Below are positions 52,464 to 62,700 of a DNA stretch of 64,000 bases, piece after piece; position 1 is the stretch's first letter, and each line of letters begins with the position of its first letter. The DNA is from Streptomyces sp. CA-278952 (GTDB lineage Bacteria; Actinomycetota; Actinomycetes; Streptomycetales; Streptomycetaceae). Under the pieces are notes generated by a model. The model had not been told where the DNA came from. It was given only the letters and a program-made list of their open reading frames with translations, and made no database searches. The stretch lies in contig NZ_CP112880.1 in NCBI RefSeq assembly GCF_028747205.1, forward strand, positions 7,351,501-7,415,500. Direction: 5' to 3'. A program made the translations under genes and the position numbers.

Positions 52464-53320
52464 CGACGGTCCTGACACCGCCGAGGAGGCGGGCCCGTCC
52501 GGCGCGTAGGGGCACGCCCCGGTACCGGCGGCCGCCGCTGCTCACCTGTGCGGGCACGCTGGCCCTGCTCCTGCTCGCCCTGCTGGGGCCGCTGGTCGCG
52601 CCGTACAGTCCCACCGCCCAGCTCGCCGCGCCCTTCCAGCCGCCGGACGGCCGGTTCCTCCTCGGCACCGACGTGCTGGGCCGGGACGTGGTGAGCCGGG
52701 TGCTCGGCGGAGGCCGGTCCATCGTGCTGACGGCGCTGGCCGGGACGGCTGCGGCCGGAGCCATCGGGATGGCCGTCGGTGTCCTGGCGGCCATGGTGTC
52801 CCGTCGGCTCGGCGATTTGCTGGTCCGCTGCGTGGACGCCCTCGCTGTCGTCCCCGCCCTCCTGGTCGTCCTGGTCCTGGCCGCCGGGTTCCCCGGCAGC
52901 GACGCGGCCCTCGTGGCGGCCGTCACCCTGGCCACCGCCCCCTTCTCCACCAGGATCCTGCGCGCTGCGGGGGACACGGTGCTGAGCAGCGGGTACGTCG
53001 AGGCGGCGCTGGCCCGCGGCGACACCCGGCCGGCCGTGCTCCGCCAGGACGTGCTGCCCAACATCGCCGGACCGGCCCTCATGGACACAGCGCTGCGCCT
53101 GGTCGCGTCCCTGCACCTCACCGCCACCGCCGGCTTCCTCGGGCTCGGTCAGGGGGGAGCGGCTCCCGACTGGGGGCGCATGGTGAGCGAGAACGTCCCC
53201 GGGGCGACGCTGGCCGCCACGCCGTTCCTCGCACCGGCCCTGCTGCTCGTAGGGCTGTCCGTGTGTGTCGGGCTGCTGGCAGGACGGCTGGCGGAAGCGG
53301 TCGGACGGGGGATCGAGTGA
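52460..53320 (+). CDS. ABC importer permease (DppC/NikC-like)
   Basis: A 286-residue permease. The N-terminal DppC-type signature is visible (LLALLGPLVAPYSPTAQ, then FLLGTDVLGRDVVSRVLGG), followed by membrane helices and an EAA loop, YVEAALARGDTRPAVLRQD. The start overlaps the previous gene by 4 bp (ATGA). Together with the DppB-like partner it forms the membrane channel of the importer. Confidence 0.87.
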   Translation: MTTVLTPPRRRARPARRGTPRYRRPPLLTCAGTLALLLLALLGPLVAPYSPTAQLAAPFQPPDGRFLLGTDVLGRDVVSRVLGGGRSIVLTALAGTAAAGAIGMAVGVLAAMVSRRLGDLLVRCVDALAVVPALLVVLVLAAGFPGSDAALVAAVTLATAPFSTRILRAAGDTVLSSGYVEAALARGDTRPAVLRQDVLPNIAGPALMDTALRLVASLHLTATAGFLGLGQGGAAPDWGRMVSENVPGATLAATPFLAPALLLVGLSVCVGLLAGRLAEAVGRGIE

Positions 53321-54888
53321 ACGGGAACGGGACAAGGGCACGTCGGGTGCGGGAGGGTCTGCTCGCCGAGATCAGCGGGCTGACGGTCGGTCCGGTGTCC
53401 GGCGGTCCGCCTGTCCTGCACGACGCCTGCCTGTCGGTTGCGCCAGGGCAGGTGCTGGGGGTCGTGGGAAGGTCGGGATCCGGCAAGAGCAGCTTGGCCC
53501 ACAGCCTGCTCGGACACGTCCGGCCCGGCCTGGAGGTGCGGTCCGGAACCGTCCAGGTGGCCGGCCTCGACCCTTTCGCCACCGCGGACGCCGGTCGGCT
53601 GCGGGGACGCGTGGTGTCGTTCCTGGGACAGGACCCGGCATCGTCGCTCAACCCCGCGCTGCGGATCGGCACGCAGATCGCGGAGGCGGTACGTCTGCGC
53701 TCGACCGTGAAGCGTGCGAACGACGTCCGTGCGCGGGTCGAGGAACTGCTGCTGTCCGTGCGGCTGCCGGCCGACCGGGCGTTTCGGCGACGGATGCCGC
53801 GGCAGCTGTCGGGAGGGCAGGCCCAACGCGTCGGTCTCGCACTGGCGCTGGCGGGTACGCCCCGTCTGCTGGTTCTCGACGAGCCCACCAGCGGTCTGGA
53901 CACGGTCCTGGCCGACGCGATGCGCGGCCTGCTGGCCGAGGTCCTCTCCGACGGTGACCGCGCCGCGTTGCTGGTCAGCCACGACCCGGCGTGGATCGCG
54001 TCCGTGGCGGACGAGGTGATCCGCCTGGAGGGAGGGCGAATCGTCACGGCGGGACCGGTGAAGAGACCGGTGCCTGTTCTCCCGCCGACGAGATCCCGCA
54101 CCGGCGGTCCCGGTCCGCAGCGGCCGCATGAAGTCACCACCGCCGGAGGACTGCACGTGCGAGGGCTGAGTGCCGCCCACGGCGGCGTTGCCGTGCTGCA
54201 CGACGTCTCCCTCACCGTCCAGGCGGGCTCCTGCACCGCCGTCGTCGGCCCCTCGGGTTCGGGCAAGACCACCCTCGCCCGCTGCCTCGCAGGGCTCCAC
54301 CGGCCCGCACGAGGCAGTGCCGAGTGGGGGGCGGCGGGTGCGGAGCGAGGACGCGGCGCTGCGGTGCAACTCGTCGCACAGGACGCCCGCGGCTCCCTCA
54401 ACCCCCGGGAATCCGTGAGGTCCGCGCTCCTACGCCCTCTCAGGGGAATCGGGCGCCGGCCCACCGAGGACGCGCTCGAAGAGGCCGTACGGTTGCTCGG
54501 TCTGGTCGGTCTGGACGATGGCGTACTGACACGCAGACCGGGCGAGCTGTCGGGCGGCCAGCGCCAACGCGTCGCTCTGGCGCGGACGCTGGCGGCTCAG
54601 CCACGCGCTCTCGTCTGCGACGAGATCACCTCGGCGCTGGACCCGGACACGGCGAGCGGAATCCTTGATCTGCTGGACTCGCTGCGGTCGACGACGGGGC
54701 TGACGGTCGTGATGGTGACGCACGACCTGACGGCCGTCGCCCGCCGTGCGGAGCGGGTCGTCGTCCTGGACGCGGGGAGGGTGGTCGAGGACGGCCCCGT
54801 CGAACGGGTGCTCGTAGCCCCGGAGCATCCCCGCACGAGGGAGCTGCTCGCCCACGCCGGCGATCCCCTCCTTGCCGTACCGGAGTAG
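53317..54888 (+). CDS. Tandem-domain ABC ATPase (DppD-DppF/NikD-NikE fusion)
   Basis: A 523-residue protein with two complete nucleotide-binding domains. Domain 1 has GRSGSGKSS, LSGGQAQRVGLAL and LLVLDEPTSGLD. Domain 2, from about residue 280, has GPSGSGKTT, LSGGQRQRVALAR and ALVCDEITSALD. This single chain replaces the separate D and F ATPases of nickel/peptide importers. The GTG start at 53,317 overlaps the permease stop. Last gene of the transport operon; a strong bidirectional hairpin follows. Confidence 0.87.
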   Translation: MNGNGTRARRVREGLLAEISGLTVGPVSGGPPVLHDACLSVAPGQVLGVVGRSGSGKSSLAHSLLGHVRPGLEVRSGTVQVAGLDPFATADAGRLRGRVVSFLGQDPASSLNPALRIGTQIAEAVRLRSTVKRANDVRARVEELLLSVRLPADRAFRRRMPRQLSGGQAQRVGLALALAGTPRLLVLDEPTSGLDTVLADAMRGLLAEVLSDGDRAALLVSHDPAWIASVADEVIRLEGGRIVTAGPVKRPVPVLPPTRSRTGGPGPQRPHEVTTAGGLHVRGLSAAHGGVAVLHDVSLTVQAGSCTAVVGPSGSGKTTLARCLAGLHRPARGSAEWGAAGAERGRGAAVQLVAQDARGSLNPRESVRSALLRPLRGIGRRPTEDALEEAVRLLGLVGLDDGVLTRRPGELSGGQRQRVALARTLAAQPRALVCDEITSALDPDTASGILDLLDSLRSTTGLTVVMVTHDLTAVARRAERVVVLDAGRVVEDGPVERVLVAPEHPRTRELLAHAGDPLLAVPE

Positions 54889-54909
54889 CGGGACGTGGGG
54901 GATCTCTCA

Positions 54910-54960
54910 GGCGTGGCAGGAGGAGCGCCTCGTCCACCGGGCGCTCCTCCCGGCCACGCC
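54910..54960. terminator. Bidirectional hairpin terminator
   Basis: Two stacked stems, GGCGTGGC/GCCACGCC and GGAGGAGCGCC/GGCGCTCCTCC, pair 19 bp with a small internal asymmetry. It lies between the convergent ATPase and aryl-AMP ligase genes. Confidence 0.75.
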
Positions 54961-54966
54961 TTACGC

Positions 54967-56598
54967 CTAGGGCAAGCGCCGTGTCAGTGCCGCCTTGTCC
55001 ACCTTTCCGACCGCGGTGAGCGGGAGGGCGGGAACCTGTACCACCTCGTCCGGCGCCTTGTGCCCCGCCAGCCCGCGCTCCTTGAGATGGGCGGCGACCT
55101 CCCGTGCGCCGGGAGCCGAGCCTTCGCAGACGACGAAGGCGACGGACCTCTCACCCCACCGCTCGTCCGGCACACCGACCAGGGCCGCCGCCGTGATCGC
55201 CGGATGCGTCAGCAACTCCTCCTCCACCTCCACCGCGGCGATCTTCTCGCCGCCCCGGTTGATCTGGTCCTTGATCCGCCCCACCACCACGAGATGTCCG
55301 GTGGGCAGGCGCCGTACCACGTCCCCGGTCCGGTAGTACCCGTCCGGCGTGAACGCTGTCCGGTCGTACTCCTCGGCACGGTAGTAGCCACGCAGCGTGT
55401 ACGGGCCGCGGGTGAGGAGTTCGCCCGCCGTCCCGTCCGGCGCGGGCCTGCCGTCGGTGTCCGCCACGAGAATCTCGTCGTCCGGCGAGACGGGCCGGCC
55501 CTGGGTGGCACACACCAGGTCCTCGGGGTCGTCAAGGCGCGTCAGGTTGATCAGGCCCTCCGCCATGCCGAAGACCTGTTGCACGGTCGCCCCGAGCGCC
55601 GGTCCCAGTTTGCGGGCGTGATCCTCCGGCAGCCGCGCCCCGCCGACCTGCACCACCGCGAGACTGCCCAGGTCCCAGGACCCGGACGCGGCCTCTTCCA
55701 TCCAGTGGGGGACCAGCGGCGGGGTCAGGGAGGTCAGGGTCACCCCCTCCCGTTCGACGAGGGCGAACGCCGTCTGCGGGCTGGGGTCCGGCGCGACGAC
55801 GACGGTCCCCCCGGCCATCAGGGTGCCCAGCACACCGGGGCAGGCGAAGGTGAAGTTGAACCCGATCGGCAGGACCGCCAGGTACACGGTCCGTGCGTGG
55901 AGCGCGCAGACGTCGGCGCAGGCGCGGGCGTTGTAGGCGTAGTCGTCGTGCGTGCGCGGGATGAGCTTGGGGAGCCCTGTGGTGCCGCCGGACAGCAGCA
56001 GGAGGGCGATATCGGAGGAGGCGGCTCCACCGTCGTCGAGGCCGGGACCGGAGGAGGCCGGCGGGGCCGCGCGGAGCGCCTCGAAGGAGAGGAATCGATC
56101 GTCGGGTCCCGGATCGCCGACCACGACGACGTGCCGCAGCGAGCCGTCCGATCCCTGCTCCGCCCGCACCTCGCGCATCAGTTCCCGGTGGTCGAACCTG
56201 GCGTGCCGGTCGGGCACCACACAGGCCACGGCACCCGCCACGCGCACCAGATGACCGATCTCCCGGCGCCGGTGGCCGGGCATGGCGTGCACCGGTACCG
56301 CACCGAGCCGCTGCAAGGCGAACCAGAGGAGTACGAACTCGGCGCGGTTCGGGAGCTGGACCACCACGCGGTCGCCCCGTCCGATGCCCAGGCCGGACAG
56401 TCCGCGGGCGATGAGGTCAGCCTCGGCGTCCACCTGGGCGTAGGTCCAGCGGCGGTCGCCGTCGACGAGCGCGACGCGCCCTCCGTGCCGGGCCGCCCAC
56501 TGGCGCAACCGGGCCCCGAAGGTGACGCCCTCCCAGTGGCCGACGGCTCTGTACCGCGCCTTCTCGGCCTCGGGCCAGGTCCGTTGTGTCTCGCTCAT
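54967..56598 (-). CDS. Aryl-AMP ligase, salicylate-type (SCO7681/PchD/YbtE-like)
   Basis: A 543-residue stand-alone adenylation enzyme of the DhbE family. Core motifs are LLLSGGTTGLPK (200-211), QQVFGMAEGLINLTRLDD, DGYYRTGDVV, DQINRGGEKIAA and the lysine in TAVGKVDK. In the substrate pocket the DhbE Ser240 position is Cys (C253 in FNFTFACPGVLG). From the published DhbE structure, Ser goes with 2,3-dihydroxybenzoate and Cys with salicylate (PchD, YbtE). The conserved His of that loop is Phe here (F247). It should load the aryl group onto the carrier domain at the start of the divergent NRPS. No salicylate synthase is inside the window. Confidence 0.85.
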   Translation of the reverse strand: MSETQRTWPEAEKARYRAVGHWEGVTFGARLRQWAARHGGRVALVDGDRRWTYAQVDAEADLIARGLSGLGIGRGDRVVVQLPNRAEFVLLWFALQRLGAVPVHAMPGHRRREIGHLVRVAGAVACVVPDRHARFDHRELMREVRAEQGSDGSLRHVVVVGDPGPDDRFLSFEALRAAPPASSGPGLDDGGAASSDIALLLLSGGTTGLPKLIPRTHDDYAYNARACADVCALHARTVYLAVLPIGFNFTFACPGVLGTLMAGGTVVVAPDPSPQTAFALVEREGVTLTSLTPPLVPHWMEEAASGSWDLGSLAVVQVGGARLPEDHARKLGPALGATVQQVFGMAEGLINLTRLDDPEDLVCATQGRPVSPDDEILVADTDGRPAPDGTAGELLTRGPYTLRGYYRAEEYDRTAFTPDGYYRTGDVVRRLPTGHLVVVGRIKDQINRGGEKIAAVEVEEELLTHPAITAAALVGVPDERWGERSVAFVVCEGSAPGAREVAAHLKERGLAGHKAPDEVVQVPALPLTAVGKVDKAALTRRLP

Positions 56599-56673
56599 GG
56601 GGCTCTGCCTCTCATCGCCGAGCCTCGTGGCTCTGGCGCCGGGTCTCGTTATGTGATTACGATGTGAACTATA

Positions 56674-56690
56674 GAAATGATAATCATTTC
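56674..56690. promoter_or_regulatory. Putative Zur box between ligase and NRPS genes
   Basis: GAAATGATAATCATTTC is a perfect 8-1-8 palindrome in an AT-rich patch, between divergent starts at 56,598 and 56,781. Its core ATGATAATCAT is the Fur-family consensus. It is well placed to control both the aryl-AMP ligase and the NRPS operon. Confidence 0.8.
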
Positions 56691-56780
56691 AATCTAGGGC
56701 TCGGCCCCCTGCGTGACGAACCTCCCGCCGCCTGCCGCCCTCGACACGACCCGCACCCACCCGATCGGAAGGCCCCATCA

Positions 56781-59700
56781 GTGAGCGACGAAGCGCTCGT
56801 CAAGGCGCGGACAGCGGAAGGCGACCCCGCCGGCAGCGATCCGCACACACCCACCGCGGTGCGCGCGGCGGTGGCAAGCGCACTGGAGCTGACGCCACAC
56901 CAATTGGCCGACGACCGGGACCTCTTCGAACTCGGCCTCGACTCACTGACGCTGATGTCCCTCGTCGGTACCTGGCGACGGGCGGGCAGCACCGTCACCT
57001 TCCAGGACCTCACGCGCGAGCCGACCCTGCGGGCCTGGACGGTCCTGCTCGGGCAAGCGCGGCCCGACGACGCCGCGCCCGCCCCCGCACGTCCCACCCC
57101 GCCGGACGTGACGGCCGCCGAGGAGCAGTCCGGCTCCTTCCCGCTGGCCACCATGCAGCACGCCTACTGGATCGGCCGTCAGGACGGACAGCCCCTCGGC
57201 GGCGTCGCCGCGCACTTCTACGTCGAACTCGACGGCCATGACGTCGATCCGGCCCGGCTCGACGCCGCCCTGCGTGCCCTCGTGCGGCGGCACGGCATGC
57301 TCAGGGCCGTCTTCGACGACGAGGGCCGCCAGCGCTTCGGTGCCGCGGGTGCGCCCCTCACCGTCCGCGATCTGCGTGCACGCACCACCGGTGAGGCCGA
57401 GTCCGAGCTGGAGGCGCTGCGTGAGAACAACACCCACGCCCGCCCGGACATCACCACGGGCGAGGTCTTCCGCGCCGCCCTGTGCCTGCTCCCCGACGGG
57501 GGGACCCGGCTGCAGATCGACCTGGACATGATGGCCGGGGACGCCCTGAGCCTGCGGGTCCTCCTGTCCGATCTCCGCCGCTTCTACGAGTGTCCTGACG
57601 AACCGCCGCGCGAGATGGGCCTGGACTACCGTCGGTACCTGGCGGAGCACGATGTCCGGCGGAGGGCCGAACGCGAACAGCACGCCGCCTGGTGGCGAGA
57701 GCGCCTGCCGGACCTGCCCCGCGCCCCCCGGCTCCCGACGACCGTCGACCCGCTCACCCCGGTCAGCGCGGACGACACCACGCTCACCCACTCCCGTCGG
57801 CTGCACCACTGGCTCGGCCCCGCCGACAAGGCCGCGCTCATCGCCGCGGCCCGCCGGCACGGCATCACGCCCGCCGCCGCCCTCGCCACCGCCTTCGCCG
57901 AGGTCATCGCCGCCTGGAGCGACAGCCGGCGCTTCCTGCTCAACCTCCCGCTGTTCGACCGGGAGATGTTCACCCCCGAAGTGGCCCACCTGGTCGGCGA
58001 CTTCAGCAGCTCGGTCCTGCTCGACGCGGACCTGAGCGCGCCGCACCCGTTCTCCCGGCAGGCCCGCGGCCTCCAGGAACGCCTGCAGGAGGGCATCGCC
58101 CACGGGGCGTACGGCGGCGTCGAGGTGCTGCGCGACCTCGCACGCGTCGAAGGCGCCCCGGTGCTGGCACCCGTCGTGTACACCAGCGCCATCGGCCTGG
58201 GCGAGATATTCGAGCAGGACGTCCAGAAGTCCTTCGGCCGTCCTTCCTGGATCATTTCGCAGGGACCGCAGGTCTACCTGGACGCGCAGGTCACCGAACT
58301 CGACGGCGGCCTCCTCCTCAACTGGGACGTGCGGGACGGCGTCTTCGAGACCGGAGTCCCCGACGCCGCGTTCGATGCCTATCGCCGCCTCATCAGCCGT
58401 CTCGTGACCGATCCCGAGGCGTGGGACAGGCCGGTGAACGGCCTGCTCGCGACCGATGTCCTGCCCCGCCGCGCGGTGGCGGCCCTGCCCGCCACGCCGG
58501 TCCCTTCCCACGCCCTGCACACCCGCTTCTTCCGGCTGGCGGAGACCGGGCCGGACCGCGCCGCGGTCATCAGCACGACGGGTGACACGCTCACCTACGG
58601 CGAACTCGGCCGCAGGGCACGGCAGATCGCCGCGCTGCTGCGCGACCACGGGGTGCGGGAGGGAGACACCGTCGCGGTGACCCTGCCCAAGGGCGCCGAC
58701 CAGGTCGCCGCGGTGCTCGGCATCCTGGCCGCAGGCGCGGCCTACGCCCCCGTCGGAGTAGAACAGCCCGCCGTACGACGAGCCCGCATCCACGCCGTGG
58801 CCGAAGCGTCCGCCGTACTCACCGACCGGGACCACGCCCACCTGTGCGCGGAAGCCTCCTCGGCCCCGGTGCTGCTCCTGGAGGACGCGGCGAAGACGGA
58901 ACCCGCACAGGTCGTCCAACCGGATCCCGCCCTGCCCGCCTACGTGCTGTTCACCTCCGGCTCGACGGGACTGCCCAAGGGCGTCGAGGTGTCGCACCGG
59001 GCGGTCGTCAACACCATCGAAGCGATGGAGCAACAGCTCCGACTCGGCCCCTCGGACCGTACGCTCGCGATCTCTGCGCTGGACTTCGACCTCGCCACCT
59101 GGGACATCTTCACCCCCCTGTCACTCGGCGGCCAGGTGGTCGCCGTGGGACAGGAGCACCGCCGCGACGCCCACCTCTGGGCGCGGCTGGTGCGAGCACA
59201 CGGGGTGACGCTGGTGCAGTGCGTGCCCGCCCTGCTGGACCTGCTGCTGGCCGCCGGCGAGGACGACGGCCTCGGCGAGTCCCTGCGCATGGTGCTGCTC
59301 GGCGGGGACTGGATCGGACTCGACCAGCCCCGCAGACTGCGGGCCCTCGTACCCGGCTGCCGTTTCGTGGCACTCGGCGGCATGACGGAGGCCGCCGTCC
59401 ACTCCACGGTCTTCGAGGTGGAGGAGACCGACCCGGCCTGGAAGTCGGTCCCGTACGGTGTTCCGCTGCGCAACATGCGGGCGCGTGTCGTGGACGGGCG
59501 CGGCCGCGACTGCCCCGATCTCGTCCCCGGCGAGCTGTGGATCGGCGGCCCCGGGGTGGCGAACGGCTACCGGGGCGACCCCGAGCGCACCGCCGAACGC
59601 TTCGTCGAGCACGACGGCGGACGCTGGTACCGCAGCGGCGACCTGGCCCGCTACCGGCCGGACGGAGTGCTGGAGTTCCTCGGCCGCGCCGACCACCAGG

Positions 59701-62700
59701 TGAAGATCGGCGGCCACCGCATCGAACTCGGCGAGGTCGAGTCCGCGCTGGAGGACGACCCTGCCGTCCTGCACGCCGTCGCCACCGTCCTCGACACACC
59801 GTCGCGGCACCTCGCCGCGGCCGTCTCCGCCCACGGTGAGGCACCCGACCCGGAGAGCGTCCGACTCAGGGCGGCGGACCGGCTGCCCGCCTACATGGTC
59901 CCCGAGCGCGTCCTCGTCCTGCGCGACCTGCCGCTGACCGCCAATGGCAAACTCGACCGCGCCGCCGTCCGCCAGGCGCTGAGCGAGGCGGCCGGCCAGG
60001 ACGGACCGCGCACCTCCGCACCGGTCGGTCCCGTGGAGACGGCCGTGGCGGCCGAGTGGGCCGACCTGCTCGACGTGGCCGACGTGGGACGCGGGAGCAG
60101 CTTCTTCCTGCTGGGCGGCGACTCGCTCGTCGCGACCCGCATGATCGGCCGGCTGCGCGCCGCCGGATTCCCCGGCGCCCGTGTGGCCGACCTCTTCGCA
60201 CGCCCCGTGCTCCAGCACTTCTGCCGGACGCTGCACCCCGCGACGACCGCCCACGAGCAGGCAGCCGTCCTCGTGCCCGACCCGGACCACGCCCACGAGC
60301 CCTTCCCGCTGACGGACGTCCAGGCCGCCTACCACACCGGCCGGGACCCTCGGTTCACCCTCGGCGGCGTCGGCACCTGGCACTACACGGAGTTCGACGG
60401 CACGGACGTCGACCTGCCCCGGCTGGAGCGCGCCTGGAACAACCTCGTCGCCCGCCACGGCATGCTCCGTGCCGTCGTCGAGGACGGGCACCAGAGTGTC
60501 CTGCCCGAGGTGCCACCCGTACGCATCCCCGTGGGGGACGCGTACGGCGGCGACGCGACCAAGGCCCTGGCGGAGCTGCGCGCCCGCCTGTCCCGCCAGG
60601 TCCGTGATCCCGCCCGGTGGCCGCTCTTCGCGATCGAGGCGGTGCGCTACCGAGAGGACGGGGACGCCGGGACGGGGGACGGTGAAATACGCACCCGCAT
60701 CGGCATCGGCCTGGACTACCTGGTGCTCGACGCGCTCTCCATCACCACGCTCTACGCCGAACTGAACGCCCTCTACGCCGATCCGGACCAGGCACTGCCG
60801 CCCGTCGACGTGACGTTCCGCGACTATCTGACCCGTCTCCCGGTGGACCAGGAGGCGGCAGCGCGAGCCCGTGCCCACTGGCAGTCCCGCCTGTCCGAAC
60901 TGCCGCCGCCTCCCGCACTGCCCTTCGACCGCGACCCCGCGACTCTCGACACGCCCGTCTTCACCCGGCGCCGGCTGACCGTGCCCGCCGAGGACTGGCA
61001 GGCCGTCAAGCGGGACGCGGCCCGGCACGGCCTCACCCCCTCCACCGTCCTGCTCGCCCTGTACGCGGAGACCCTGGCGACCTGGAGCGGGAGTGACGCC
61101 CTGACTCTCACGCTCACCCTCTTCAACCGGCGTGACGTCCACCCCCACATCCACCGGGTGTTGGGCGACTTCACCTCCCTGTCCCTCGCCGGCTACCGGC
61201 GCGAGGGCACATCCTGGCCGGCGTCGGCCAGGGTCCTGCAACGCCGTCAGGCCGAGGACCTCGACCACGCCGACGTGCCGATCGACTGGCTGCTGCGGGA
61301 GTTCGGCCGACGCACCGGCACGGTGGACGCGGCCGCACCCGTCGTGTTCACCAGCGCCATCGGCGTCGGTGACGCGACGCTGGCCGCACCGGGCACCGGC
61401 TTCCCCGCCAAGGCCTGGGGCATCTCCCAGTCACCTCAGGTCTGCCTGGACAACCAGGTCACCGAGGAGTCCGGGAACCTGGTCGTCACCTGGGACGCCG
61501 TCGAGGAGCTGTTCGCCGAAGGCGTGCTGGACGCCATGTTCGCCGCCTACGAACGGCTCCTGCGGCACATCACCGCCGGCGACTGGGAAGCGCCGCTGCC
61601 CGACCTGCTGCCCGCCTCCCAGTACGAACGCCGGTCCGCCGAGGCACGGGAGGCCGCCCTCGAACCGGTGGCTCCTCGCCTGCTGCACGATGCGTTCTTC
61701 AGCCACGCGACCACCACCCCCGGCCGCACCGCCCTCGTCACGACGGCAGGCCAGGAGGTGACCTACGGAACCCTCGCCGGGCAGGCTCTGCGCATCGCCG
61801 CGGCGCTCGCCGACGCGGGCGTACGGCCGGGGAACCTGGTCGCGGTCACCCTGCCCAAGGGCCCGGAACAGATCGCGGCCGTCCTGGGGGTCCTCGCGGC
61901 CGGAGCCGCCTACGTTCCCCTCAGCCTCGAACAGCCCACCGCACGGCTGGAACGCGTGCACGCCACCGCAGGGTTCGAAGTGGTCCTCGGAACCTGGCCC
62001 GCCCCGGAGGCGACCGGCCCCCGCAGCCTGTCCTTCGCGGACACCCAGGGCCATGAGCCGCTGCCCATCCCCTGGACGGTGTCTCCGCAGACGCTCGCCT
62101 ACGTGATCTTCACCTCAGGCTCCACGGGCGAGCCCAAGGGGGTCGAGATCACCCACGCCGCCGCCTGGAACACGATCGCCGACATCAACGCCCGCCACGA
62201 CATCGGCGGCGACGACCGTGTCCTCGCCCTCTCGGCGCTGGACTTCGACCTGTCCGTGTACGACGTCTTCGGCCTGCTCGCGGCAGGAGGCTCCCTCCTG
62301 CTGCCCACCGGGGACCAGCGCCGTGAACCTGCCCGCTGGCCGAGCCTGCTGGATCAGTACCGCGTGACCCTCTGGAACACCGTGCCCGCCCTGCTCGACC
62401 TGCTGCTCGACGCCGACGAACAGGGCGGCGCGGAAGGCAGCCGGATCGCGGGGCTGCGGACCGCACTGATCTCCGGCGACTGGATCGGCCTCGACCTGCC
62501 CGCCCGGCTGCGGGCCCGAACCGCGCGGCCCTGCTCCTTCGTCGCCATGGGCGGCGCCACGGAAGCCGCCATCTGGTCCAACACCCTCACCGTCACCGAA
62601 CCGGACCCCCGGTGGGTCTCCATCCCGTACGGACGCCCCCTGACCGGGCAGCACTACCGGGTGGTCGACCGGGCCGGCCGGGACTGCCCCGACTGGACGC

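Noticed and set aside
56943..61268. Two minus-strand frames of ~700 codons inside the NRPS
   Set aside because: They are complements of carrier, cyclisation and adenylation domains with clear motifs.
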